A DNA stretch of 64,000 nt from an uncultured Arthrobacter sp. (GTDB lineage Bacteria > Actinomycetota > Actinomycetes > Actinomycetales > Micrococcaceae), in NCBI RefSeq assembly GCF_947493765.1, contig NZ_CANLSZ010000001.1, positions 372,001 through 436,000 of the forward strand, given 5' to 3'. The notes under the pieces were generated by a model, which did no database searches, had not been told where the DNA came from, and worked only from the letters and a program-made list of their open reading frames with translations. Positions 43,201 to 52,782 of this stretch are shown here, piece by piece. Both the position numbers and the translations under genes were made by a program. Position 1 is the first letter of the stretch. Every line of letters begins with the position of its first letter.

Positions 43201-45100
43201 GGGTCGCCGTCCCCAGCGGTGAGACGCCGGCGGGGTACTTCAGCCCCAGGTCGTAGAGGAAGAACGTGCGTCCGTCGGACCGCGTCACCTTGAACGGGCG
43301 CTCGTCCAGGACCTCGAGACCGAGATTGTGGAAGTAGGGCAGGATCCGGGTGAGACTCCTGGCCTCGGTGAAGTACAGCTTCAGCCGCGCGTCCTGCGCG
43401 TCGTTCGGCGCCGCCCCCGAGGGGACGTAGACCCGGAGTGTCGGCGCCCCCGATTCCGCGGCGGCCAGCTCCTCGAAGCGGGCGATGTCCTCGAGGGCGT
43501 CCTCCACCTCGTAGGCCACCCGGTAGCTGGGAGGGAAGGACTCCGCCCAGAGAGCCGCGAGGGGCTCGGCCGTGTCCTGCTCGAACCGCTGCCGGGCCAC
43601 CTCCTCGATGCCCTCGGACCAGGAGCGGGCCGCATGGACCAGGCGGCCCTCGAGCTGCTCGGCGTCGACGGGGGGCAGCTCGGTGCCGCGCGGCAGGCGG
43701 ATCCGGAAGAACAGGCGGGCCAGGGCCGACTCGCTCAGTCGCGCCTCGAAGTCGATGGACTCGGCGTGGAAGGCCTCGCGCAGCTCGCCCTCGATCCGCA
43801 GCCGCACATTCGTGGTGTACCGGTCGCGCGGCAGGTACACCAGGGCCGACATGAAGCGACCGTAGATGTCGGGGCGCAGGAACAGGCGCGTGCGACGCCG
43901 CTCCTGCAGCCGGAGGATCCCGAGGGCGGTGGACACCAGATCCGAGACCTCGATCTGGAAGAGCTCGTCACGCGGGTAGGTCTCGAGGATGGACAGCAGG
44001 TCCTTGCCCGAGTGGGAGTCCGAGGGGAAGCCGCAGCGCCGCAGCACCTCCGAGACCTTGTCGCACACCAGGGGGACGTTGAGGACGGAGCCGGTGTACG
44101 CACTGGTGGCGAAGAGTCCGATGAAGCGCCGCTCGCCGTCGACCCTGCCCTGCGCGTCGAAGCTCTTGACGCCGATGTAGTCGAGGTATGCCGCCCGATG
44201 GACCGTGGACCGGGAGTTCGCCTTGGTGATGACGAGGGCCCGACGCTCGCGGGCCTTGGCCCGGCCTGCCTCGGTGAGCTGCTGCACGGCTCCGCCACCG
44301 CCGCCGTGCCGGAGCAGCCCCAGCCCGCTGCCCTCGCGGACGCGGAGGGCGTCGGCCCCGTTCTCGTCCTGCACGAGGTCGTACTCCTTGTACCCGAGGA
44401 AGGTGAAGTTCCCGTCCTCGAGCCAGCGGAGGAGGTGCCTCGCCTGCTGCAGATCGGGGATGTCCCCGCCGCCCGCGACGTCGCCGAGCGATGCCGCGAT
44501 GGTGCTCACCTTGCCGCGCATGGCCGCCCAGTCCTCGACGGCGGACCGGACGTCCCGCAGCACCCGGTGCAGCCCCTCCCGGACCTCCTCCTTCGCCGCG
44601 GCATCGGGCAGGCGCGAGACCTCGACCGACATCCACGACTCGATGTGCGTGGTGCGCTCGCCGGCACCGTCCGGTCCGGCATGGACGGGGAGCGCCGCCG
44701 TGTCGCCGCTCGAGGCACCCGCCGTCGACGGCACCCGCTCCAGCGTCTCCAGCGTGTGCGTCGCCCCGCTGCGCCCGGCGACGAACGTGGGGTGCACCAC
44801 GAGGCGGATGGCCGCGTTCTGGCGCACGAGTTCGGCGGTGACGGAGTCGACCAGGAAGGGCATGTCGTCGGTGACGATGAGGACGATGCTGGACACGCCC
44901 TGGTCCAGGATGTCGATCACGGCAGTGCCCGGTTCGCGGGACTCGGCCAGCGTCCGGTGGGCCAGGGCCCGCTCCCGGAGGTCGGCGGGGTCGTAGGCGA
45001 GGGCGTCCTCGCGAGCGAGGTGCTCGAAGTAGTTCCTGACGAATTCCTCCCCTGACGTGTCCGCGATTGACTGATCCGTTAGCCGGGATCCAGACGACAT
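40262..45100 (-). CDS. gdh: NAD-specific glutamate dehydrogenase, large (1612 aa) form
   Basis: [89 protein letters not shown]. Confidence 0.95.
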   Translation of the reverse strand: [1612 protein letters not shown]

Positions 45101-45147
45101 GGGGAGAGCCTCCGTTGTGAAAGGAAAGGCCGCTCCGTTGCGACCTC

Positions 45148-46476
45148 TTATCCGCGAAGCCTAGCGGGGTTGGAGGGAAACTTCACGTTGCGCGGGCTGC
45201 GCCGGAGCCGCCGTCGCCGCGCGTCGTTCGGCGCAACATCGGCGAGTTCGGCGATGGCGCGGCGCAGCGGTGACGCGGGCGCCGTCTCGAGCAGGGCCGT
45301 ACCCGCCAGGAGCGCCTGGTCCGCCGCTGCGTGGTCGATCGGGAGGAAGGCCGCGATGTCCGTGGACGGGCCGAAGCGCGCCCACGCCTCCCGCAGCTGG
45401 GTCTCCGGGGACCGACCCACGGCCGCGGCCCTGACCTTGTTGAACACGACGCGGGGCGCGCACGTGGGAACGATCTCCACGAGCTCCGTCAAGGCCTTCA
45501 CCATGCGCGGCACGCCGATCGCATCCGCGCCGCCCACGGCGAGGACGACGTCGGCGGCCTCCAGGCAGCGCAGCGTGGCCCCGTTGCGTCGCGGGGCGAG
45601 CGTGTCGAAGCTCAGTTCCTCGTCCGCCTCGAGGCAGAACCCGCAGTCGACGACGGTCACCTCGGCCAGGGAGCGGGCGGCTTCCAGGACATGGCCCAGG
45701 GCCGCCGGACGCACCTCGGGCCAGCGGTCGGCGCGGGTGATGCCCGTCAGGACCCGCAGGCGACCTCCCTTGATGGCGACACTCACGGCGATCCGCTCGA
45801 GGGCTGCGGGCGAGAAGCCGCCCTGGTCGGCGATGCGGCAGGCCTGTGCGAGCCCCGCCGATTCGTCCAGCAGCCCGAGACAGGCGCCGACACTCGCCGC
45901 GTAGGTGTCGGCGTCCACCAGCAGCGTCGAGGTCCCCGCCGCCGCCAGTTCCGCCGCCATGTTGATCGCCACGGTGGTCCGTCCCGGGCTCCCCACCGGA
46001 CCCCAGACCGCGACCACCCGCCCGTCCCCGGGCGGCCCCGCCGTGTCGGCGAGCGCGGCCCGGGCCGGTTGCGGCACGTCGAAGGGGTCGGCGAACGCCA
46101 ACGAGCCACGCGGCGGCGGGTCCTCCTCCTCGAACTGCTCGACGGCCCGCGAGACGGCGTCGGCGAGGGTCGCCGGGGCCACGCCCTGGTCGACGTACAC
46201 CACCCCGTCCACGGCCTCCGCGCCCGGCGTCGCCGCAGGCTCGGACAGGGCGACCACGACGACGCCGGCGAAGTGCAGTCGCGTGATGAGCGAGACCGTC
46301 AGCTCCGCGGCGCCGGGCGCGAGGATGACCGCACGGGCGAGTCCGCTCTGGCAGGCGGCGACGAGTTCGGCCAGGTCCTCGCACCGGCGCACCACCGTGA
46401 CCGGGCCCCGGAGCTGCTCGAGCCCCGGCACGAAGGCGCTCGCCACGCCGCCGAGCGTGATGACCGGGATGCTCAC
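45148..46476 (-). CDS. CpaE/MinD-like P-loop ATPase
   Basis: VVAVWGPVGSPGRTTVAINMAAELAAAGTSTLLVDADTYAASVGACLGL. Confidence 0.75.
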   Translation of the reverse strand: MSIPVITLGGVASAFVPGLEQLRGPVTVVRRCEDLAELVAACQSGLARAVILAPGAAELTVSLITRLHFAGVVVVALSEPAATPGAEAVDGVVYVDQGVAPATLADAVSRAVEQFEEEDPPPRGSLAFADPFDVPQPARAALADTAGPPGDGRVVAVWGPVGSPGRTTVAINMAAELAAAGTSTLLVDADTYAASVGACLGLLDESAGLAQACRIADQGGFSPAALERIAVSVAIKGGRLRVLTGITRADRWPEVRPAALGHVLEAARSLAEVTVVDCGFCLEADEELSFDTLAPRRNGATLRCLEAADVVLAVGGADAIGVPRMVKALTELVEIVPTCAPRVVFNKVRAAAVGRSPETQLREAWARFGPSTDIAAFLPIDHAAADQALLAGTALLETAPASPLRRAIAELADVAPNDARRRRLRRSPRNVKFPSNPARLRG

Positions 46477-47129
46477 GAACCCGCACCGAGATTCAGGACG
46501 ACGGCGATGCGGGCATCGTTGGACAGGGCGTCGAGCAGGTCGGGCATCGCCTCGTCGCCGACGAGCACCTGCACGAGGGTCGAGGTGCTCGCGCCGAGGG
46601 CCGATTCCCCGACCGTCAGCTCGGCCACTTCCGCGGCCTCGAGCAGCAGCCGGGGTTCCTCATAGCTGTTCGTGTCCGTCCGCAGGGAGACCCACACGTC
46701 GACGCGGTCCCCCGTGCCGGTTCCCGAGGGCAACGGATCCTCGACGGTCAGCCCCACGGGCTTGCGGTCCAGGGCGTCGGCGCGTCCGAGCGAGGCCGTG
46801 GGGATCAGCTCCCCCGCGGTGACGAGCCTCGTCACCACCGCACCGTCCGGGATCTGCTCACCGGCCGACAGGTAGGAGCCTGCAGCGTCGCCGAGGCGCA
46901 CCGGCACCGCCACGACGTCGTCGGGCGTCAGCGGCGACCCGACCGCCACGTTCTGCCGCGCCGAGTACACCTCCGTGGTCGTGTTCTGGCTGTCCAGGAG
47001 GGCCACGACGCCGGCGGTCGAGGCCAGCACCAGCAGGAGGCCGATGAGCAGGCGCGGGTCCTTCCACGACGGCTTCCTCAGGCGCGGGGCCTCTCCTGTG
47101 GGCTGGGCGATCCGTACGTCGGTGCTCAC
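46473..47129 (-). CDS. SAF-domain protein, CpaB/RcpC-like
   Basis: Single N-terminal TM; EVYSARQNVAVGSPLTPDDVVAVPVRLGDAAGSYL...IPDGAVVTRLVTAGELIPTASLG. Confidence 0.75.
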   Translation of the reverse strand: MSTDVRIAQPTGEAPRLRKPSWKDPRLLIGLLLVLASTAGVVALLDSQNTTTEVYSARQNVAVGSPLTPDDVVAVPVRLGDAAGSYLSAGEQIPDGAVVTRLVTAGELIPTASLGRADALDRKPVGLTVEDPLPSGTGTGDRVDVWVSLRTDTNSYEEPRLLLEAAEVAELTVGESALGASTSTLVQVLVGDEAMPDLLDALSNDARIAVVLNLGAGS

Positions 47130-47310
47130 TCTCGTCCCCCATCGGGTCCGTGGCGCCCGCATCCGGCACCCCTGACCGCCATTGTTGTGTACGGCGGCTC
47201 CGATGGGAACCGGTCGCTGCCAAATCACGGTGCGGTGTGGATATCCGCCGGAGAGGACGGATGCGGTGGCAGACTTGAGCCGTGACCGAACCAGCAGGAG
47301 AGGGGCCGTA

Positions 47311-47538
47311 GTGGTCGAGCGACGCTTCCTCACCCTCGCCGATGTGGCCGAGGTCCTCAACATCAGCTCGTCGCAGACCTACGCGCTCGTGCGCTCGGGT
47401 GAACTGCCGGCCATCCAGGTGGGCGGACGTGGCCAGTGGCGAGTGGAGACCCGCGTCCTCGAGGACTACATCACCAGGGCCTACGAGAAGACCGCCTCCG
47501 GCCTCCGGAACGACGACGCAGGCCTGCCCCCGGCCTGA
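47311..47538 (+). CDS. Helix-turn-helix (excisionase/MerR-like) DNA-binding protein
   Basis: RRFLTLADVAEVLNISSSQTYALVRSGELPAIQVGGRGQWRVETRVLEDYI; GTG start with agga just upstream. Confidence 0.85.
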   Translation: MVERRFLTLADVAEVLNISSSQTYALVRSGELPAIQVGGRGQWRVETRVLEDYITRAYEKTASGLRNDDAGLPPA

Positions 47539-47657
47539 CGGACGTCACGGTCCGCGAGGTCACGAACTCCCTGGTCACGGCTCCTGGTCACGGCTCCTGA
47601 TCATCATCTTCGGCAGACTGCGGCGGAACGCCGTCCCGTCGACCCTCGCCCGATCCC

Positions 47658-48218
47658 TCACTCCGAGGCGGTCGCCGCATCGAGGGTGTCGATGGAGGCG
47701 AAGGGCACGGTCAGGAGATCGCGCATCACCGTTCCCCTCCTGCCCTCCCCCGGACCGGTGAGACCGAGATCGAGGAAGTCGGCACCGACGCGATCGATCA
47801 CGCCCGTGGTGCGTGTTGCCGGTGCCACCAGCCAGATCGACACCTGCACCCGGTCCCGCGAGAGCGCCCGCAGCGCGGACCCCAGTCCGAGCCTGGCGCC
47901 GACGCCCGTGAGCGGCTGACCCACGCCCCGGCCCAGCCCGCGGATGCTGCTGAGCGAGTCCAGCGGCACGATGATCGAGCGGCCCTCCACGAGGACGGCG
48001 ATCCACGCCGAACCGACCGTGGTCAGCCTCCCGGTGAGGGACCGGCCTCCGCGGGTGGTGACGCCGAGTGGACGGTCGAGGTGTCCGGCCAGGCGCTGGA
48101 CGAGGGTGAGGCGCGACTGCTCGGCCCTGGTCCGTTCCCGGATCTCGCTCTCCTGCTCCCGGGTGGCGGCCGACTCCAGCTGCGCCTCCAGATCGTCGAA
48201 CAGGGCATCCCAGCGCAT
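47658..48218 (-). CDS. Hypothetical protein
   Basis: MRWDALFDDLEAQLESAATREQESEIRERTRAEQSRLTLVQRLAGHLDRPLGV...; upstream part of ORF not supported. Confidence 0.7.
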   Translation of the reverse strand: MRWDALFDDLEAQLESAATREQESEIRERTRAEQSRLTLVQRLAGHLDRPLGVTTRGGRSLTGRLTTVGSAWIAVLVEGRSIIVPLDSLSSIRGLGRGVGQPLTGVGARLGLGSALRALSRDRVQVSIWLVAPATRTTGVIDRVGADFLDLGLTGPGEGRRGTVMRDLLTVPFASIDTLDAATASE

Positions 48219-48289
48219 CACCTCACGATAGGCAGGGCCGATCGACCGGTCAACGACTGTGCACAAGAAAACTGGGTCTCGACAAACGA

Positions 48290-48309
48290 CATCAAACTGC
48301 ATCAAACTG
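48290..48309. repeat. Tandem 10 bp repeat (catcaaactg x2) upstream of LysM gene
   Basis: catcaaactgcatcaaactg, flanked by similar gacaaacga and atccaaaaga. Confidence 0.7.
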
Positions 48310-48348
48310 ATCCAAAAGAAGCACACGGACGTACTCGAGGTGGGGATC

Positions 48349-49287
48349 ATGACGAGACAGGCTGACGCACTGCAGGCGGGGCTGATCCTGCTCACCGGGG
48401 CTGTGCTGCTGGTGGCAGGACGCACGCTGCACGGATCGACGGCATCCGTCGGTGTCGAGGACACCCTCGCCGTCGGGCTCTCCGTCGCAGGCCTGGGCAT
48501 CATCGGTGTGTGGATCCTCGCGCTGCTGCTCGCGCTGGCGTCCGAGCTGCTGCGGCGGCGGGGCCCGTCACCGGCCGCCACCTGGGCTGCACGCTGGACT
48601 CCGGCGACGATGCAGCGCCTCGCCGTGGCCCTTCTGGGCCTCAACGTCCTGGCCGTCCCGGCCGTGGCCCAGGCAGCGCCGGCCCCGTCCGGTGCCGCGG
48701 GCATCGCCCTCCCCGCGCCGGCGGAGCACGGGGGCTCGGACGTCCTCCTGCGGTCCCCGGACCGGACCGCCCCTGCCTCCGCCGCTGCCGCTACCCCTGC
48801 CCCTGCCTCCGCCGCTGCCGCTACCCCTGCCTTGGAGAGTTCCGGGTCCGTCCCGCCCGCGGGGGATGCAGGCACTCCCGGCGCTCCCGGATCGCCCTAC
48901 TGGACTCCGCAGGACCTCCCGTCCCCCGGATCCGACGCCGCGGGAACACCGCGACCGGCACCCACGTGGGCCACGCCTGCACCCACGCCGCTGCCCACCG
49001 GGGACGCCGGCGCGCCCGCCACGGACCGCGGGTGGGAACCTGCGCCGATACCGACCGACGGCGGACCCATGGTCCGCGCGGAGACACGACCGCAGGTGGG
49101 GCCCGCGGAGATCGTGGTTGCACAGGGTGATTCGCTCTGGTCCATCGTGGCGGCCCAGCTCGGCCCCCTGGCGACCGCGGCCGACGTGGCCGCGACCTGG
49201 CCCGGCTGGTACGAGGCGAACGCGTCGACCATCGGGCCCGATCCCTGCCTCCTGCTCCCCGGCCAGGTTTTGCGGGCTCCGGCCTAG
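48349..49287 (+). CDS. Membrane-anchored LysM domain protein
   Basis: Two N-terminal TM segments, P/A-rich linker, C-terminal VVAQGDSLWSIVAAQLGPLATAADVAATWPGWYEANASTIGPDPCLLLPGQVL. Confidence 0.8.
   Translation: MTRQADALQAGLILLTGAVLLVAGRTLHGSTASVGVEDTLAVGLSVAGLGIIGVWILALLLALASELLRRRGPSPAATWAARWTPATMQRLAVALLGLNVLAVPAVAQAAPAPSGAAGIALPAPAEHGGSDVLLRSPDRTAPASAAAATPAPASAAAATPALESSGSVPPAGDAGTPGAPGSPYWTPQDLPSPGSDAAGTPRPAPTWATPAPTPLPTGDAGAPATDRGWEPAPIPTDGGPMVRAETRPQVGPAEIVVAQGDSLWSIVAAQLGPLATAADVAATWPGWYEANASTIGPDPCLLLPGQVLRAPA
48771..48830 (+). repeat. Perfect 30 bp tandem duplication in LysM-protein linker
   Basis: ccctgcctccgccgctgccgctacccctgc x2. Confidence 0.9.
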
Positions 49288-49356
49288 GATCCCGACTCCG
49301 ACCCCGACCCCGACCCCGCAGCAGCGAACGCAGACACCCTGTGGAAAGGAAGCGCC

Positions 49357-49959
49357 ATGTCGACCGTCAGCAGACTCCGTGAGAACACCGTCCATCAGCT
49401 CGCCGAGGCCAGCGGGGCGCCACGCCCGGTGCGTCAGCCGATGCGTGCGCGGCCCCGGGACGCGGCGCCCGTCATCGAGCTCCGCCCCTGTACGGGTGAC
49501 GCCGAGGGCGGTGCACCACCGGAGGAGGGACGTGCACGGATCGACGCCGCCCCCCGCCGGCTGGATCACGATGCGGATCCGGATGCGGATGCGGAATCCG
49601 AGACGTCCCGACGGGTTGCCCGGATTGCCCGGTCCGTGGCACAGGGGGCACTCGAGGTGCTCGCGGGCACCCGGCCGCTGCAGCAGCTGGCCCGCTGGCT
49701 GGATCCGGAGAACTACGAGCGGCTGCAGCTGCGCACCAATCTGGTGCGCTGCATCACGCAGCCGGTCCATCGGGTCGGGGCGGCACGTACAAGCACCCCG
49801 CGGCATGTCCTGATCCGGTCCGTCCGCATCTGTGAGGTCACCAGCGGCATCTACGAGGCGTCGGTGGTCGCCTTCGACCAGAAACGGGTCCGCGCCATCG
49901 CCCTCAGGATCGAGCAATGGCGCGGGTCGTGGCGGATCACCGCCCTCGAGATCGGCTGA
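49357..49959 (+). CDS. Rv3235 family protein (DUF6459-like)
   Basis: VARIARSVAQGALEVLAGTRPLQQLARWLDPENYERLQLRTNL...VRAIALRIEQWRGSWRITALEIG; sits next to secA. Confidence 0.8.
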   Translation: MSTVSRLRENTVHQLAEASGAPRPVRQPMRARPRDAAPVIELRPCTGDAEGGAPPEEGRARIDAAPRRLDHDADPDADAESETSRRVARIARSVAQGALEVLAGTRPLQQLARWLDPENYERLQLRTNLVRCITQPVHRVGAARTSTPRHVLIRSVRICEVTSGIYEASVVAFDQKRVRAIALRIEQWRGSWRITALEIG

Positions 49960-49960
49960 G

Positions 49961-52669
49961 CTACTTCTTCCGGGTCTTCTTGCTCCTGGTGGGCGCCACC
50001 TCGGCCTTGGTCCGCTCCACCTGGACCTCGGCCTCGCCCTGGGCGTTGGGGGCGATGAAGTTCAGCGTGGCGGGTTTCGCCGGAGCATCGAGCCCTGCTG
50101 CCTTGATGGACGGGGCCTGGACCAGGCTCCGGCCGTCGGTGACACCGGGCAGGCCGGTGGCGGCCGGTGCCGACACCTCGATCTCCATGTTGAAGAGGAA
50201 CCCGATGCTCTCCTCACGGATCGACTCCATCATGGCCTGGAAGAGGATGAAGCCCTCGCGCTGGTACTCGACGAGCGGATCGCGCTGCGCCATGGCGCGC
50301 AGCCCGATGCCCTCCTTCAGGTAGTCCATCTCGTACAGGTGTTCCTGCCACTTCCGGCCGATGACCGACAGGACCACGCGGCGCTCCAGTTCGCGCATGG
50401 CCTGCTCGCCGAGCGCCTCCTCACGGGCCTGGTAGGCGAGCTTGGCGTCGGAGAGGATCTCCGCGTGCAGGAAGTCGCGCGTGAGCCTGGAGGCACCACC
50501 GGCTTCCTCGATGACCTCCGCCGAGGTGAGCGTGATCGGGTAGAGCGTCCTCAGGTTCGTCCACAGCAGGTCGTAGTCCCAGTCGTCGCCGTGGCCCTGC
50601 TCCGTGGCCTCGTCCACCATCGCGGTGATGACGTCCTCGAGGAAGAACCCCACCTTCTCCTTCAGGTCCCCGCCCTCGAGGATGCGGCGGCGGTCACCGT
50701 AGATGGCCTCACGCTGCCGGTTCAGGACGTCGTCGTACTTGAGGACGTTCTTGCGCTGCTCCGCATTGCGGCCCTCCACCTGGCCCTGCGCGTTCTCGAT
50801 GGCCTTGGACACGAGCTTCGACTCGAGCGCGACGTCGTCGGGCATCGTGGAACTGTTCATGATCCGTTCCGCACCGCCGGAATTGAAGAGCCGCATGAGG
50901 TCGTCGGTGAGCGAGAGGTAGAACCGGGAGCGGCCGGGATCACCCTGGCGGCCCGACCGGCCACGCAGCTGGTTGTCGATACGGCGCGATTCGTGGCGCT
51001 CGGTCCCCAGCACGTACAGACCGCCCAGCTCGCGGACCTCCAGCTGCTCGGCCTTGACCGCTTCCTTGGCCGCCTCGAGCGCGCCGGGCCATCTCGCCTC
51101 GTAGGCCTCGGCGTCGTCGGCCGGGTCCAGTCCCAGCTTCTCGAGGGCGGCGACGGCGTTGAACTCCGCGTTGCCGCCGAGCATGATGTCGGTGCCGCGC
51201 CCGGCCATGTTCGTGGCGACGGTGATGGCGCCCTTGCGGCCGGCCTGGGCGATGATGGCGGCCTCACGCGCGTTGTTCTTCGCGTTGAGCACCTCGTGCC
51301 GCACCCCGGCGCCGGCCAGCTGCTTCGAGAGGTACTCGCTCTTCTCCACACTGGTGGTACCGACCAGGACCGGCTGACCGGTCTTGTTGCGCTCGAGGAT
51401 GTCCTTCACGACCGCCTCGAACTTGGCGACCTCGTTCTTGTAGATCAGGTCCGAGAGATCCTGACGGATCAGTTCCCGGTTGGTGGGGATGGGGACGACG
51501 CCGATCTTGTACGTGGACATGAACTCGGCCGCCTCGGTCTCGGCGGTACCCGTCATGCCGGAGAGCGTGTCGTACAGGCGGAAGTAGTTCTGCAGGGTGA
51601 TCGTGGCGAGGGTCTGGTTCTCGGCCTTGATGTCCACCCCCTCCTTCGCCTCGATGGCCTGGTGCATGCCCTCGTTGTAGCGGCGGCCGGCGAGGATCCG
51701 GCCGGTGTGCTCGTCGACGATCATGACCTCCCCGTTGAGCACGACGTAGTCCTTGTCGGCCTTGAAGAGTTCCTTGGCCTTGATCGCATTGTTGAGGAAC
51801 CCGATGAGAGGCGTGTTCGCCGACTCGTAGAGATTGTGGATGCCGAGGTAGTCCTCGACCTTCTCGATCCCGTCCTCGAGCACACCCACCGTGCGCTTCT
51901 TCTCGTCCACCTCGTAGTCGACGTCGACGGAGAGCTTCTGCACCACCTTGGCGAACTCGTTGTACCAGCGGTTGACGTCGCCCGAGGCCTGACCGCTGAT
52001 GATCAGGGGTGTCCGGGCCTCGTCGATGAGGATGGAGTCCACCTCGTCGACGATGGCGAAGTTGTGACCGCGCTGGACCAGCTCGGTGGAGCTCCAGGCC
52101 ATGTTGTCGCGCAGGTAGTCGAACCCGAACTCGTTGTTCGTCCCGTAGGTGATGTCGGCGGCGTACTGCTCCCGGCGGGTGGCGGGGTCCTGCTTCGACA
52201 GGATGCAACCGCTCGTGAGGCCGAGGAAGCGGTAGACACGCCCCATGAGATCCGACTGGTACTCGGCCAGGTAGTCGTTGACCGTGATCACGTGGACGCC
52301 CTTGCCGCTGAGGGCGTTCAGATAAGCGGGAGCCGTCGCCACGAGGGTCTTGCCCTCGCCGGTCTTCATCTCGGCGATGTTGCCCAGGTGCAGGGCAGCG
52401 CCGCCCATGAGCTGGACGTCGAAGTGGCGCAGGCCGAGGGTCCTGCTCGAGGCCTCTCGCACGGCCGCGAACGCCTCGGGGAGGAGATCCTCCAGCGATG
52501 CACCGTCCGCGTGGCGCTTCCTGAGCCGATCGGTCTCCCCGCGCAGGTCGGCGTCGGTCATGTCCCGGAATTCGTCCTCGAGGACATTGATGGCGTCAGC
52601 GTAGTTCCGGAGTCTCTTCAGTGTCTTCTTATCGCCGGTCCGAAGTACTCGTTCAAGAAGTGATGGCAC
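49961..52669 (-). CDS. secA: Preprotein translocase subunit SecA
   Basis: [83 protein letters not shown]. Confidence 0.97.
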   Translation of the reverse strand: MPSLLERVLRTGDKKTLKRLRNYADAINVLEDEFRDMTDADLRGETDRLRKRHADGASLEDLLPEAFAAVREASSRTLGLRHFDVQLMGGAALHLGNIAEMKTGEGKTLVATAPAYLNALSGKGVHVITVNDYLAEYQSDLMGRVYRFLGLTSGCILSKQDPATRREQYAADITYGTNNEFGFDYLRDNMAWSSTELVQRGHNFAIVDEVDSILIDEARTPLIISGQASGDVNRWYNEFAKVVQKLSVDVDYEVDEKKRTVGVLEDGIEKVEDYLGIHNLYESANTPLIGFLNNAIKAKELFKADKDYVVLNGEVMIVDEHTGRILAGRRYNEGMHQAIEAKEGVDIKAENQTLATITLQNYFRLYDTLSGMTGTAETEAAEFMSTYKIGVVPIPTNRELIRQDLSDLIYKNEVAKFEAVVKDILERNKTGQPVLVGTTSVEKSEYLSKQLAGAGVRHEVLNAKNNAREAAIIAQAGRKGAITVATNMAGRGTDIMLGGNAEFNAVAALEKLGLDPADDAEAYEARWPGALEAAKEAVKAEQLEVRELGGLYVLGTERHESRRIDNQLRGRSGRQGDPGRSRFYLSLTDDLMRLFNSGGAERIMNSSTMPDDVALESKLVSKAIENAQGQVEGRNAEQRKNVLKYDDVLNRQREAIYGDRRRILEGGDLKEKVGFFLEDVITAMVDEATEQGHGDDWDYDLLWTNLRTLYPITLTSAEVIEEAGGASRLTRDFLHAEILSDAKLAYQAREEALGEQAMRELERRVVLSVIGRKWQEHLYEMDYLKEGIGLRAMAQRDPLVEYQREGFILFQAMMESIREESIGFLFNMEIEVSAPAATGLPGVTDGRSLVQAPSIKAAGLDAPAKPATLNFIAPNAQGEAEVQVERTKAEVAPTRSKKTRKK

Positions 52670-52782
52670 TGGTCTCTGCTCCCAATCTGATGCTGCCCAA
52701 GATGGCCTGTCTAGTGTACTTCGACGACCGGATCGCCGCGTCGGTTCCCCGCCGGACCGCGCCGACGAGGATCCCTACCGGC

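Noticed and set aside
43328-45055. 575 aa + strand ORF antisense to gdh (also 40073-41914 and 42068-43222)
   Set aside because: Mirror-frame ORFs of a confidently identified glutamate dehydrogenase.
45161-46486. 441 aa minus-strand ORF overlapping the CpaE-like gene in another frame
   Set aside because: Arg/Gly-rich product typical of GC-rich off-frame translation; the alternative frame has clear P-loop motifs.
49832-52663. 943 aa + strand ORF antisense to secA
   Set aside because: GC-rich shadow ORF; low-complexity R/V/L/D-rich product; secA on the minus strand is unambiguous.
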